64,000 bases of DNA from SIG607 sp036307305. Lineage in GTDB: Bacteria; Bacillota; Clostridia; Oscillospirales; Acutalibacteraceae. The notes under the pieces were generated by a model, which was not told the origin of the DNA, searched no databases, and saw only the letters and a list, made by a program, of their open reading frames with translations. The stretch lies in NCBI GenBank assembly GCA_036307305.1, contig JAXJXV010000021.1, forward strand, positions 62,001 through 126,000, given 5' to 3'. Shown here in pieces: positions 24,247 through 32,491 of this stretch; the stretch's first letter is position 1, and every line of letters begins with the position of its first letter. A program made the translations under genes and the position numbers.

Positions 24247-24568
24247 TGGCGGTTACGAAACAAAAAACTTTACCGTTTATGGTGATAAAGTTCACTTAGA
24301 GATAGAACGTACCTTAGAACCCGATATTTCCAACGGCACCAAAGATTTAGATGCAAAAAAATTCTTTAATGGACTTAAAAACCTGAATATCGGTGAATGG
24401 CGTAAGAGTTACGATACCCACCGATATGGTATTGCTATTATGGATGGTACACATTAGTATTTGGAAATTTATTTTTCTAATGGTTGTAGAGCTTTAAAAA
24501 TATATGGTGATAATGCATACCCGTATAATTTTGACTCTCTGTTAGAAATATTTGAAATAAAAGAGTAA
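24233..24568 (+). pseudogene. Truncated and interrupted small gene at the island border
   Basis: From 24233 one frame reads FGGYETKNFTVYGDKVHLEI, continues to IAIMDGTH, meets TAG at 24455-24457 and then goes on as YLEIYFSNGCRALKIYGDNA and YPYNFDSLLEIFEIKE to TAA 24566-24568. The last part resembles a common small domain of Bacillota (Y-S-N-G, K-I-x-G-x-N-A-Y-P, L-L-E-x-F). The 5' end merges into the terminator hairpin with no start codon or binding site. It looks like the 3' part of a gene cut by insertion and then decayed. Confidence 0.65.
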
Positions 24569-24580
24569 CTATGTTATAAT
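24552..24580 (+). promoter_or_regulatory. Promoter of the XRE membrane regulator
   Basis: TTGAAA at 24552-24557, 17-base spacer, TATAAT at 24575-24580; the -35 lies in the end of the preceding gene remnant. Confidence 0.8.
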
Positions 24581-24621
24581 TAAGCGTATAGAAAAGTTTA
24601 AATTTATAAAGAGTGCTTATT

Positions 24622-25227
24622 ATGGAATTTAATGAAAAATTACAGGAACTCAGACGGCAAAAGGGGATAACACAGGAAGAACTTGCCGAGTCTCTTTTTG
24701 TTTCCCGAACGGCGATTTCCAAATGGGAGTCGGGCAGGGGATATCCCAGTATAGATTCTTTAAAAGCTATAGCCGAATTTTTTGGAATAACCATTGATGA
24801 ACTACTGTCGGGCAAAGAGCTTTTAGATATAGCGGAAGAAGACAGTAAACAAAAATCAAACAATTTTTGTGATTTGATTTTCGGGTTACTTGACGTTAGT
24901 ACTGCTATGCTTCTTTTTCTGCCCTTTTTCAGACAAAAAGCAAACGGGATAGTGCAGGGGATTTCTCTTTTTGCTCTAACTGAAATTTCCCCATATTTAA
25001 AAACAACTTACTATGTTTTTGTGTTCTTAATTATTATAGAGGGTATCTTGACTTTTGCATTGCAAAACTGCACACAAAGGTTGTGGGTGCAAAACAAAAG
25101 CAAGATGTCGTTATTTGTGAACTTTGCAGGTGTAATTTTATTTGTAATCAGTATGCAACCTTACGGGACGACTTTTTTACTGGCAATTCTGGCAATAAAG
25201 ATATTAACCCTTACAAAAAAGAAATGA
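24622..25227 (+). CDS. XRE-family regulator with a C-terminal membrane domain
   Basis: A 201-residue protein. Residues 5-60 are an XRE helix-turn-helix (QEELAESLFVSRTAISKWES, then YPSIDSLKAIAEFFGITIDE LLSG type). Residues about 80-195 hold four hydrophobic segments (LIFGLLDVSTAMLLFLPFF, YYVFVFLIIIEGILTFAL, LFVNFAGVILFVIS, TTFLLAILAIKILTL). Membrane-tethered XRE regulators are common in Clostridia and usually sense envelope conditions. ATG 24622 is chosen because AAAGAG lies eight bases before it; an in-frame GTG at 24613 overlaps that site. No obvious target gene beyond the following PAP2 phosphatase. Confidence 0.8.
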   Translation: MEFNEKLQELRRQKGITQEELAESLFVSRTAISKWESGRGYPSIDSLKAIAEFFGITIDELLSGKELLDIAEEDSKQKSNNFCDLIFGLLDVSTAMLLFLPFFRQKANGIVQGISLFALTEISPYLKTTYYVFVFLIIIEGILTFALQNCTQRLWVQNKSKMSLFVNFAGVILFVISMQPYGTTFLLAILAIKILTLTKKK

Positions 25228-25322
25228 TACGGAAAGTATCGCTATTGTCACGCTGTGTTTCTTGAAAAATTTTAAATCAGCTTTTAAGATGTATGCAAAT
25301 ACATTAAAGGCAGGTTTTAAAA

Positions 25323-25985
25323 ATGACAAAAGAAAACAAAAAACAACTATGCAAATCAATATTTATGTTTGTAGCGTTTAGTCTGTGGACTGCGCTTATT
25401 AGCTTTGCAGACGTCAGAGCAATAGGACCAAATGAATCAACCGTTGGATTAGCAACTGTTAACGGTTTTATTCGTAATTTTACGGGTGTGAATATGTGTC
25501 TTTATACTGTTACGGATTGGCTTGGCTTAGTGCCTTTAGCTGTTGTTGTGGGATTTGCTGCTGTCGGTCTTATGCAGTGGATTTGGCGTAAAGATATTAA
25601 GAAGGTTGATTATGATATTCTTGTATTAGGCGGTTTCTACGTTATTACTATGTCGGTGTATATACTGTTTGAAAACGTTGTGATAAACTATAGACCTGTA
25701 CTTATTAACGGGATTTTAGAAGCGTCCTATCCTTCGTCAACTACGTTACTTGCGCTGTGCGTAATGCCTACCGCCATAATGCAGTTTAAAGTTCGTATTA
25801 AGAACAGTATTTTGAAAAAAAGTGTAATAGCTTTATTTTATTTGTTTACTGTATTTATGGTAATATGCAGACTTATTTCAGGTGTGCATTGGTTGACCGA
25901 TATTGTGGGTGGAATATTGCTAAGCACCGCACTTGTAATGCTGTACCGTTTTGCTGTAAATTTAAAAGATAACAGAAAAATATAA
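25323..25985 (+). CDS. PAP2-family membrane phosphatase
   Basis: A 220-residue membrane protein with six hydrophobic segments and the three PAP2 motifs: NYRPVL (a weak form of motif 1), YPSSTTLLALC (motif 2, PS-T in place of PSGH) and SGVHWLTDIVGG (motif 3 with the catalytic His). PAP2 enzymes dephosphorylate lipid phosphates such as undecaprenyl diphosphate or phosphatidate. The missing His in motif 2 makes activity less certain. The gene follows the XRE regulator by 95 bases with no clear terminator between and may be co-transcribed. Confidence 0.8.
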   Translation: MTKENKKQLCKSIFMFVAFSLWTALISFADVRAIGPNESTVGLATVNGFIRNFTGVNMCLYTVTDWLGLVPLAVVVGFAAVGLMQWIWRKDIKKVDYDILVLGGFYVITMSVYILFENVVINYRPVLINGILEASYPSSTTLLALCVMPTAIMQFKVRIKNSILKKSVIALFYLFTVFMVICRLISGVHWLTDIVGGILLSTALVMLYRFAVNLKDNRKI

Positions 25986-26009
25986 TTTTTTATAAGGAGT
26001 AAATTTGAA

Positions 26010-26510
26010 ATGAAAAAGACTCTTATTGTTGTTGATATGCAAAATGATTTCATTAATATGGCGCTTGGAACAGAAGAAGCAGTAAAAATCGTGCCTAAGG
26101 TGAAAGAAAAAATTTTAGAGTGCTATAAAAACGGTTATGAAATAATCTATACCCGAGATACACATTCTGAAAATTATCTTGAAACAACTGAAGGCAAAAA
26201 ACTGCCTGTAAAGCACTGTATAAAGGGAACGTTGGGTTGGCAGATTGCTGACGGACTTTATGTTGACGGCTGTAAAATCATTGATAAATCTAATTTTGGG
26301 TGGCCGCACTGGGAACAGGAGAATTTGCAGGACGTTCTTATTATCGGTCTTTGCACAGATATTTGCGTGGTTTCAAACGCTCTTATCATTAAAGCGACTT
26401 TTCCTGATGCACAGATAAAGGTAGACAAATCCTGCTGCGCAGGAGTAACGGTAGAAACACATAATGCGGCACTGAAAACAATGGAAATGTGTCAGATAGA
26501 AGTAAAATAA
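26010..26510 (+). CDS. Isochorismatase-fold cysteine hydrolase, nicotinamidase-like
   Basis: A 166-residue hydrolase. LIVVDMQNDFI gives the catalytic Asp (about residue 10), IYTRDTHSENYLET follows, KSNFGWP has the middle Lys, and LIIGLCTDICVVSNAL carries the catalytic Cys. The Asp-His(Thr) region and His spacing fit nicotinamidases (PncA), which convert nicotinamide to nicotinate in NAD salvage. Other amide hydrolases share the fold, so substrate is not certain. RBS TAAGGAG precedes the ATG. It ends at a strong terminator. Confidence 0.8.
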   Translation: MKKTLIVVDMQNDFINMALGTEEAVKIVPKVKEKILECYKNGYEIIYTRDTHSENYLETTEGKKLPVKHCIKGTLGWQIADGLYVDGCKIIDKSNFGWPHWEQENLQDVLIIGLCTDICVVSNALIIKATFPDAQIKVDKSCCAGVTVETHNAALKTMEMCQIEVK

Positions 26511-26548
26511 CCAACCCTCTCGGAAAATCCGAGAGGGTTGGTTATTTT
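26511..26548. terminator. Bidirectional terminator
   Basis: CCAACCCTCTCGGA-AAA-TCCGAGAGGGTTGG followed by TTATTTT; serves the hydrolase gene and the convergent sulfatase-fold gene. Confidence 0.9.
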
Positions 26549-26566
26549 AAATAAAGAAAATAAAAA

Positions 26567-28366
26567 TTATTTATTAAACCCAGGAAAAGCAGACTCAAAA
26601 CCGTGATTTGTATTGTTTGTAAAGATTCGTCTGCCAGTTTCTGACCAATTTTCAAGAACTCTTGCATCGTTGCTGTTAGAAAACTCGACACTCATACAGG
26701 ATTGATGGTCTGTAACTGAGGGGTCTTGACATCCTATATAAGAGTATCTTATTCTTTGAGTATCTTCTGTAAGTTCATCAAGAGGTATTCCTTCAAAATG
26801 TAATGGGTTATTATTAAAATCTTCAACACTGCCACCCAACGCTTTGATTATTGTAGGAAATATATCAGCGTGTGAAGCAGGGGCTTGAGAAATTGTAAAG
26901 TCTGTATCAATTCCTTTGTGTGCTGGCTTGTAAAAGAGAATAGGATTAATGTTAGGAACCATATCACTTTCGTTAAAGTTAAGCCAAGCTTCGCCATGGT
27001 CGGCAGTAATGATTATTGTTGAATTTTCATATACTCCCAATCGTTGAAGTTCATCAAAATATTTATAAAGTATTTTGAATTCACCTTTACAAGTTTCAAT
27101 AGGAGTAACCTCTGTTGTAGTATATTCACCATACTCTGTAAGCTCATAAGGATAGTGACCACCAAAAGTGTGTATCAATCGGAAACAACGATTACCATAG
27201 GAGTTATTTATTGAAAGACCGGTAGCTTCAAGTTTTTCTAAGAAAAGGGCATCATACATGTGACTTCCATTGTTGAAAATAACACTTTCATCTGCAGAAG
27301 ATACGGCAAAATTAAAGGTATCAGAAGTATATTTGAACCTGTTTTTGAATGCAAATGGTGCAACGCGGTATATAGATGATTTTATAGCCGCTTTTACAAA
27401 AACTTTTTTATTGGTTTGTGTGGGAATAGGTTTTACATTGTCCGCAACACCAGCTTCTGCCGCAGCAGCATTCTCAAAGAATGACTCTTGTGTATAAACA
27501 CACATACTTCCGGTTTTATCTTTGATTAATTTTAAATAGTCACTATTTTTAATAGCGTTTGATTTTGTTTCAGAAGTGGGATAAAAATCCTCCATTTCTA
27601 TACCTGTAAAAAGATACGGCATAGAATTATGCGTGAAAGTATACATGCCTGAGGTATTAGGAAAATAGGTAAATCCTTTTAGTTTGTTGAAAAAATTCGG
27701 GTCGTTTTGTAATATTTCGTCAGCACGCACCTGGTCAAAACGGTCCAAAACAAATATTATTATATTTTCTTTTTTTGCTACTTCATACATACCATCGGTG
27801 GTAATACGGGTATCGAAGCTTATTTGAGGAGTTGTTAATATCACAGTAATAAGAGCTATGATTTGCATACCTGCAATAAGAGCTGAGCCTAACTTGCATA
27901 TAGTTGCCCATAATGTTTTGCTGAAAATTGTGATAATAACAGGAAGAATGGCTACAACAATCCAAATAGCAAGATTGATTATTTTTTGAGATGTAGACCA
28001 ACTGTCAGAGGAGCCGTCAAGAGTTTTCATCATACCGTTTAAAAACATACTCTGAACGTAACAAACCAGTGTTCCACCGAAAACCAGTGAAACAACAATA
28101 TTGAAAAGTTTTCCCTTTAAAAGTAATTCTACCAGAAGCATAATGGTAAAAAGAATTACTCCAAATAAAGCAACGGGCCACCAAAATTCGGAAAAAGTAA
28201 AGCTAAATTCTGCAATATTACCAAAAAACGTTTCGTAGGGGATAAAAACAAAAACAGAAAAAATAAAGGTTAGGTTTACAAGGGAAGCAATAAACAACTT
28301 TTTACTTAATGGTTGTGATTTGTCTTTAAACAAGAAACTGAAAAATTTTTTAATTGCAGATAACAT
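26567..28366 (-). CDS. Membrane-anchored sulfatase/phosphoglycerol-transferase-fold protein
   Basis: A 599-residue protein. The first 200 residues contain about five membrane helices (LFIASLVNLTFIFSVFVFIP, WWPVALFGVILFTIMLLVEL). The rest is an alkaline-phosphatase/sulfatase fold: ENIIIFVLDRFD, GMYTFTHNSMPYLFTG (candidate Thr/Ser nucleophile), HTFGGHYPYEL and IIITADHGEAW. This layout is like LtaS or EptA enzymes that move phosphoglycerol or phosphoethanolamine. ATG 28366 is chosen because the promoter -10 lies at 28409-28404, leaving upstream ATGs untranscribed, and AAAGGA precedes it. It diverges from the YidC-glycerophosphotransferase fusion, suggesting a shared envelope polymer pathway. Confidence 0.75.
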   Translation of the reverse strand: MLSAIKKFFSFLFKDKSQPLSKKLFIASLVNLTFIFSVFVFIPYETFFGNIAEFSFTFSEFWWPVALFGVILFTIMLLVELLLKGKLFNIVVSLVFGGTLVCYVQSMFLNGMMKTLDGSSDSWSTSQKIINLAIWIVVAILPVIITIFSKTLWATICKLGSALIAGMQIIALITVILTTPQISFDTRITTDGMYEVAKKENIIIFVLDRFDQVRADEILQNDPNFFNKLKGFTYFPNTSGMYTFTHNSMPYLFTGIEMEDFYPTSETKSNAIKNSDYLKLIKDKTGSMCVYTQESFFENAAAAEAGVADNVKPIPTQTNKKVFVKAAIKSSIYRVAPFAFKNRFKYTSDTFNFAVSSADESVIFNNGSHMYDALFLEKLEATGLSINNSYGNRCFRLIHTFGGHYPYELTEYGEYTTTEVTPIETCKGEFKILYKYFDELQRLGVYENSTIIITADHGEAWLNFNESDMVPNINPILFYKPAHKGIDTDFTISQAPASHADIFPTIIKALGGSVEDFNNNPLHFEGIPLDELTEDTQRIRYSYIGCQDPSVTDHQSCMSVEFSNSNDARVLENWSETGRRIFTNNTNHGFESAFPGFNK

Positions 28367-28403
28367 AGATTTATCATTCCTTTTTACATAAATGTTATTC
28401 ATA

Positions 28404-28432
28404 ATTATAACATTTGTCGAATAAAAAAGCAA
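28404..28432 (-). promoter_or_regulatory. Promoter of the sulfatase-fold gene
   Basis: Minus strand TTGCTT (28432-28427), 17-base spacer, TATAAT (28409-28404). Confidence 0.8.
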
Positions 28433-28449
28433 TATGTAAAAAGTTGTGA

Positions 28450-28478
28450 TAGACAAAAGGGGTTTAAAGTGATATAAT
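28450..28478 (+). promoter_or_regulatory. Promoter of the YidC fusion gene
   Basis: TAGACA at 28450-28455, 17-base spacer, TATAAT at 28473-28478. Confidence 0.7.
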
Positions 28479-28514
28479 ACAGCGTAGTGAATAAATTTGA
28501 AGGAAGTTGGTAAA

Positions 28515-30611
28515 TTGGATTTTTTAACTGATATAATTGCGTATCCTTTGGGCTATGTAATGGCACTTTGTCACAAATTTTTCAGTGATTACGGTTTTGC
28601 AATAATTATTTTCACCTTAATCACTAAAATAATTTTGCTTCCTTTAGCGGTATGGGTTCAGAAGAACTCCATAAAAATGGTACAGATGCAACCGTCAATC
28701 AACCGTATTAAAGCAAAATATTTCGGCGATGCAGATTCTATTGCGGATGAAGAGGCTAAGCTTTATAAACAGTACAAATACAACCCTCTTGCAAGTATTG
28801 TTCCCTTACTTGTGCAGATTGTACTTCTCATGGGTGTTGTTGCTGTAATCTATAAGCCGTTCAATTATCTTTTCAATATGGATGCGGGGATAATAAATGA
28901 AATCAATCAGATAGCAAGTAGACTTTCCGGTGTTGCGGTTACAGAGTCGTCTATTCAGCTTACTGCTATTGAGTATATTAAAAATCCTCAGTTGACTCAG
29001 GAATTTGCATCTGTAGTTGGTATTGAGAATTATTTACAACAAATAATCGGATTTGACCTTAAATTCTTTGGTATTAATCTTTCATATACACCAAGCATTG
29101 TGTGGGGTATTACAAGCCTTGTTCCTGTAGTTGCAGGTCTTTCTTCTTTCTGGCTGTGTATCGCGCAGAATATGGAAAATGTGCTTCAGGCAGAGCAGAG
29201 TAAATTTAATCAGTGGAGTATGTTGGCTTTGTCGGTAGGCTTATCCCTTTATCTCGGCTTTTTTGTACCTGCAGGTATTGCTCTTTATTGGATTGCAAGT
29301 AACCTGTTTGCTATAGCTCAGTTGTATCTTCTTAATATGGCGATACCTCCTAAGAAGTATGTGGATTATGATGCTCTTGAGGAAAGCAGAGAAGAACTTG
29401 CTCAGCTTAATTCTATGGTTGAAAAGAAAAAACTGTTCAGCAAGGATGAAAATGCTAAGAGAGAAAGAGCAGATTATAAGCGTTTCTTCTCTATCCGCAA
29501 TAAGCATTTGGTGTTCTATTCTGAAAGAAGCGGATTTTATAAGTATTATAAAGAAATTGTCGAGTACATTTTGGCAAAAACTACCGTTGCTATACATTAT
29601 ATAACCAATGACCCGAATGATATAGTTTTTGATTTGGCTAAAGAAAATCCCCAGTTGAAGCCTTATTATATAGGGGTTAAAAAATGCATTACTTTAATGA
29701 TGCGTATGGAAGCGGATGTGGTTGTAATGACTACGCCTGACCTTGATAACTTCTATTTAAAGCGTTCTCTTATGGATAAGGGAATCAAGTATATTTTCGT
29801 GCCTCATGACCCTTCAAGTATGCATATGGGATTTAGGGAACATTCGCTTGATAACTTTGACGCTGTGTTCTGTACAGGCCCACACATAGCCGAGGAGGTA
29901 AGAGCAAGTGAAAAACTTTACGGTACCAAAGAAAAAGAACTTATTGAATTTGGTTATCCGCTGATAGAAAATCTCATTTCTTCCTGTGAAGCTTTAGAGG
30001 AAAACACCAGTAGCCGTAAGCAGATTCTTATCGCTCCCTCATGGCAAGAAGATAATTTACTTGATAGCTGTATCGAGCCTTTGATTGACAGTCTTTACGG
30101 AGACGATTATAAAATAATTGTGCGTCCGCATCCTGAGTATATGAAGCGTTACAAAGCTAAAATGGATATGCTCGTTGAAAAGTATACCGATAAAATCGGT
30201 GACGGACTACAGTTTGAACTCGATTTCAGTTCAAATACTTCTGTGTACAGTTCGGATTTGCTTGTTACCGACTGGTCGGGTATAGGTATTGAATTTGGTT
30301 TTGCTACCTTAAAACCTGTAGTTTTCATTAATACAAAGATTAAAATGGAAAACGAAAACTACAAGAAGATAGGTATAGAACCTCAAGAAATACTTCTCAG
30401 AAATGTTTTAGGCGTCGCTCTTGAAAAAGATGAAATAAAGGAAAAATTCAGTGTTACCGTTAATGAGCTTATTGGAAGTGAAGACTTCAAAGAAAAACTC
30501 AGAAAGAAGCGAGAAGAATACTTCTACAATCTTGGAAGCGGTGGTGTTCACGGCGCAAAATATATAATTCGCTATCTTATTGATAAGAAAAAAGAAAAGG
30601 AGAAAAAATAA
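28515..30611 (+). CDS. YidC/Oxa1-like insertase fused to a CDP-glycerol glycerophosphotransferase-like domain
   Basis: A 698-residue fusion. Residues 1-280 are a YidC-type membrane domain: MDFLTDIIAYPLGYVM, YGFAIIIFTLITKIILLPLA, KYNPLASIVPLLVQIVLLMG and a closing pair of helices ending WIASNLFAIAQLYLL. A charged linker (about 285-320) leads to a TagB/TagF-like glycosyltransferase fold (KYIFVPHDPSSMHMGFREHS, FDAVFCTGPHIAEEV, ILIAPSWQEDN, IIVRPHPEY, LLVTDWSGIGIEFGF). Such domains move glycerol-phosphate or similar units onto polymers. TTG 28515 is chosen with AGGAAG eight bases upstream; the promoter is 37 bases ahead. Fusion of an insertase to a polymer transferase is unusual and the frame is unbroken. 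Confidence 0.85.
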   Translation: MDFLTDIIAYPLGYVMALCHKFFSDYGFAIIIFTLITKIILLPLAVWVQKNSIKMVQMQPSINRIKAKYFGDADSIADEEAKLYKQYKYNPLASIVPLLVQIVLLMGVVAVIYKPFNYLFNMDAGIINEINQIASRLSGVAVTESSIQLTAIEYIKNPQLTQEFASVVGIENYLQQIIGFDLKFFGINLSYTPSIVWGITSLVPVVAGLSSFWLCIAQNMENVLQAEQSKFNQWSMLALSVGLSLYLGFFVPAGIALYWIASNLFAIAQLYLLNMAIPPKKYVDYDALEESREELAQLNSMVEKKKLFSKDENAKRERADYKRFFSIRNKHLVFYSERSGFYKYYKEIVEYILAKTTVAIHYITNDPNDIVFDLAKENPQLKPYYIGVKKCITLMMRMEADVVVMTTPDLDNFYLKRSLMDKGIKYIFVPHDPSSMHMGFREHSLDNFDAVFCTGPHIAEEVRASEKLYGTKEKELIEFGYPLIENLISSCEALEENTSSRKQILIAPSWQEDNLLDSCIEPLIDSLYGDDYKIIVRPHPEYMKRYKAKMDMLVEKYTDKIGDGLQFELDFSSNTSVYSSDLLVTDWSGIGIEFGFATLKPVVFINTKIKMENENYKKIGIEPQEILLRNVLGVALEKDEIKEKFSVTVNELIGSEDFKEKLRKKREEYFYNLGSGGVHGAKYIIRYLIDKKKEKEKK

Positions 30612-30820
30612 TGTTTAATCCAATTAACTTGTATGTTGACCCTTCTGTTGTTACCTATGGTATTCAGGCTATAGCAGGTGTGGTAATCGCTGTTGGTGCG
30701 GTTGCTGCTATCATCTGGAGAAAGGCTAAGAAAAAGGTTTCCGATGCTTTGAAGCTTGAAGAAAACAGCAAAAAGGAAGAGGATGCAGAAATCAGTCTTG
30801 TTGATGATGATGCTATCTGA
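30611..30820 (+). CDS. Small single-helix membrane protein paired with the YidC fusion
   Basis: 69 residues: a short N-terminus, one membrane helix (VVTYGIQAIAGVVIAVGAVA), then AIIWRKAKKKVSDALKLEE and an acidic tail (KKEEDAEISLVDDDAI). Its ATG overlaps the stop of the fusion gene by one base (TAATG) with AAAAGGAGAAAA ahead, so the two are translated together. A helper of the fusion protein or of its polymer pathway is a reasonable inference. Confidence 0.65.
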   Translation: MFNPINLYVDPSVVTYGIQAIAGVVIAVGAVAAIIWRKAKKKVSDALKLEENSKKEEDAEISLVDDDAI

Positions 30821-30833
30821 TTAGAAAAATTTA

Positions 30834-30875
30834 AAATCCCGTTTGACTGTAAAAAAGTCAAACGGGATTTTTGTT
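30834..30875. terminator. Terminator after the YidC operon
   Basis: AAATCCCGTTTGACT and AGTCAAACGGGATTT arms with a short loop, then TTGTTTTATTTTTTT. Confidence 0.9.
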
Positions 30876-30978
30876 TTATTTTTTTATTTCCTGTCAAATA
30901 TATCTTTGGGTGAAGATATATGAATAAAAAATTTTTTGATACGGTGGTTATTTTTTCTGCAGTTATATATGCTGTTTT

Positions 30979-31404
30979 TTACTTACTGCTTCTATTTTTA
31001 TTTTTGAAAATAAAAAATTTGCTTATAATATAATTGAGGATAATAACGACTGCCTGAGATGCTGTTTTTATAAACAGAGCATTGAGAGATAGTAGCTTAA
31101 CGAAAACTAAAAGGATAAGTTCCTCAATCAAAAGAGTGATAAGTCTTGAACTGTAAAACAGTAGCATACTGCTTAAAAAAGGTTGCTTTTTACCTTCCTT
31201 AAAAACCCAGTTCCTGTTTGTTATGAATGCAAAAAGTACCGCAATAATAAAGGAAATTATGTTTGAAATAAGCTCATCAAGCTTTATTGTACGGGTGAAG
31301 AAATCAAAGACGGAAACACTTATAACGGTTGTCATAACACCGAAAATAATATAAAGCAGAGTTTCCTTATACTTTTCTATGAGGCTTTTAATTTTCACAA
31401 TCAT
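30979..31404 (-). CDS. GtrA-family membrane protein
   Basis: About 141 residues with four membrane helices (LLYIIFGVMTTVISVSVFDF, IISFIIAVLFAFITNRNWVF, SMLLFYSSRLITLLIEELIL, TASQAVVIILNYIISKFFIF). FITNRNWVF and SKFFIF are GtrA hallmarks. GtrA is thought to flip undecaprenyl-linked sugars made by a GtrB-type transferase, which is exactly the neighbour. The reading frame overlaps the transferase gene. The ATG at 31404 is given; GTG 31398 has better spacing from AGAGG, and GTG 31422 is also possible. Confidence 0.8.
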   Translation of the reverse strand: MIVKIKSLIEKYKETLLYIIFGVMTTVISVSVFDFFTRTIKLDELISNIISFIIAVLFAFITNRNWVFKEGKKQPFLSSMLLFYSSRLITLLIEELILLVFVKLLSLNALFIKTASQAVVIILNYIISKFFIFKNKNRSSK

Positions 31405-32365
31405 TTTCCTCTGTTCTTTCACTGATTATATAACGGGGTCTTGCCTTTGTTTCAAGATAAATTTTACCGATATATTCGCCGATAATACCAAGACTGATAA
31501 GCTGTACACCGCCTAAGAAACACAATATTGAAACAAGGGAAGCCCAGCCTGTAACGGTTTTTGCGCAGAAAAAGCTGATTACCGACCAAATAATACCTAT
31601 AAAGCTTATCACTGCCACAAGCATACCGAAAGCTGTTATAAGACGGATAGGTTTTGTGGACAGACTGGTTATTCCGTCAAAGGCGAGAGAAAGCATACGG
31701 CGAAGAGGATAGTGACTTTTGCCTTTTAGACGGGCGCTTCGCTCATAATATACACAGGTGCTTTTAAAACCTACAAGCGGTATCATACCGCGAAGATAAA
31801 TATTAACCTCTTTAAAGTCGGCAAATGCTGTCAGAACTTTAGCAGACAGTAAACGGTAATCAGCGTGGTTATAAACAGTTTCTGCACCTAACAACTTTAA
31901 AAATTTATAAAATCCTTGCGCAGTACAGCGCTTGAAAAACGTATCGGATTTGCGGTTTTTTCTGACCCCGTAAACCACCTCTGCACCATTTTTATACTCG
32001 GCTACCATTTGGTCAATAGCGTTTATATCGTCCTGTCCGTCACAGTCTATGCTGACTGTTATGTCGCAAATTTCTTTTGCTTCCATCAGTCCTGCAAGAA
32101 GAGCGTTCTGATGCCCTCTGTTACGGCTAAGCGAAATGCCTTTGAATATGCTGTCATTTTTACAAAGCGTTTTAATTATATCCCACGTGCTGTCACGGCT
32201 TCCGTCGTTTACGAACAAAACTTTGCTTTGCTCACTTATCTGACCTGAACTGATAAGCGAACGAAGTTTTTCTGAAAACAACGGTGCGGTAACAGGCAAT
32301 ACTTCTTGTTCGTTGTAGCATGGAATAACTATATAAAGAACGGGGTTCTGAATTGTAGCAGACAT
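31388..32365 (-). CDS. GtrB/DPM1-like family 2 glycosyltransferase
   Basis: A 325-residue polyprenyl-phosphate glycosyltransferase. The GT-A domain has LYIVIPCYNEQEVLPVTAPL, KVLFVNDGSRDSTW, RNRGHQNALLAGL and DCDGQDDINAIDQM (the DxD-type metal site), followed by two C-terminal membrane helices (ITAFGMLVAVISFIGIIWSV, SLVSILCFLGGVQLISLGII). Together with GtrA it would put a sugar on undecaprenyl phosphate for envelope decoration. AAGAAGGTAG precedes the ATG. The promoter diverges from that of the amidohydrolase gene. Confidence 0.88.
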   Translation of the reverse strand: MSATIQNPVLYIVIPCYNEQEVLPVTAPLFSEKLRSLISSGQISEQSKVLFVNDGSRDSTWDIIKTLCKNDSIFKGISLSRNRGHQNALLAGLMEAKEICDITVSIDCDGQDDINAIDQMVAEYKNGAEVVYGVRKNRKSDTFFKRCTAQGFYKFLKLLGAETVYNHADYRLLSAKVLTAFADFKEVNIYLRGMIPLVGFKSTCVYYERSARLKGKSHYPLRRMLSLAFDGITSLSTKPIRLITAFGMLVAVISFIGIIWSVISFFCAKTVTGWASLVSILCFLGGVQLISLGIIGEYIGKIYLETKARPRYIISERTEENDCEN

Positions 32366-32399
32366 ATTCTACCTTCTTTAATAAAATTTATTTAATACC

Positions 32400-32428
32400 A
32401 TAATAACAGAAATATATATAAATATCAA
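32400..32428 (-). promoter_or_regulatory. Promoter of the GtrB/GtrA unit
   Basis: Minus strand TTGATA (32428-32423), 17-base spacer, TATTAT (32405-32400). Confidence 0.65.
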
Positions 32429-32445
32429 TATTGCAAACAAATTTC

Positions 32446-32474
32446 TTGAAAGACACAAAAAAACGGAGTATACT
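32446..32474 (+). promoter_or_regulatory. Promoter of the amidohydrolase-MATE unit
   Basis: TTGAAA at 32446-32451, 17-base spacer, TATACT at 32469-32474, 17 bases before the start codon at 32492, so the leader is very short. Confidence 0.75.
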
Positions 32475-32491
32475 ATCTTTTGGTGATAAAT

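Noticed and set aside
21482..24457. Amber codons in recombinase 2 and in the border fragment as a sign of stop-codon reassignment
   Set aside because: TAG ends several intact genes in the window (for example at 8588-8590, 42293-42295 and 52580-52582), so it acts as a normal stop.
30920..31033. A 37-codon hydrophobic frame (MNKKFFDTVVIFSAVIYAVF onward)
   Set aside because: It overlaps the end of the GtrA-like gene on the other strand, has a poor ribosome binding site and is A/T-rich low-complexity sequence.
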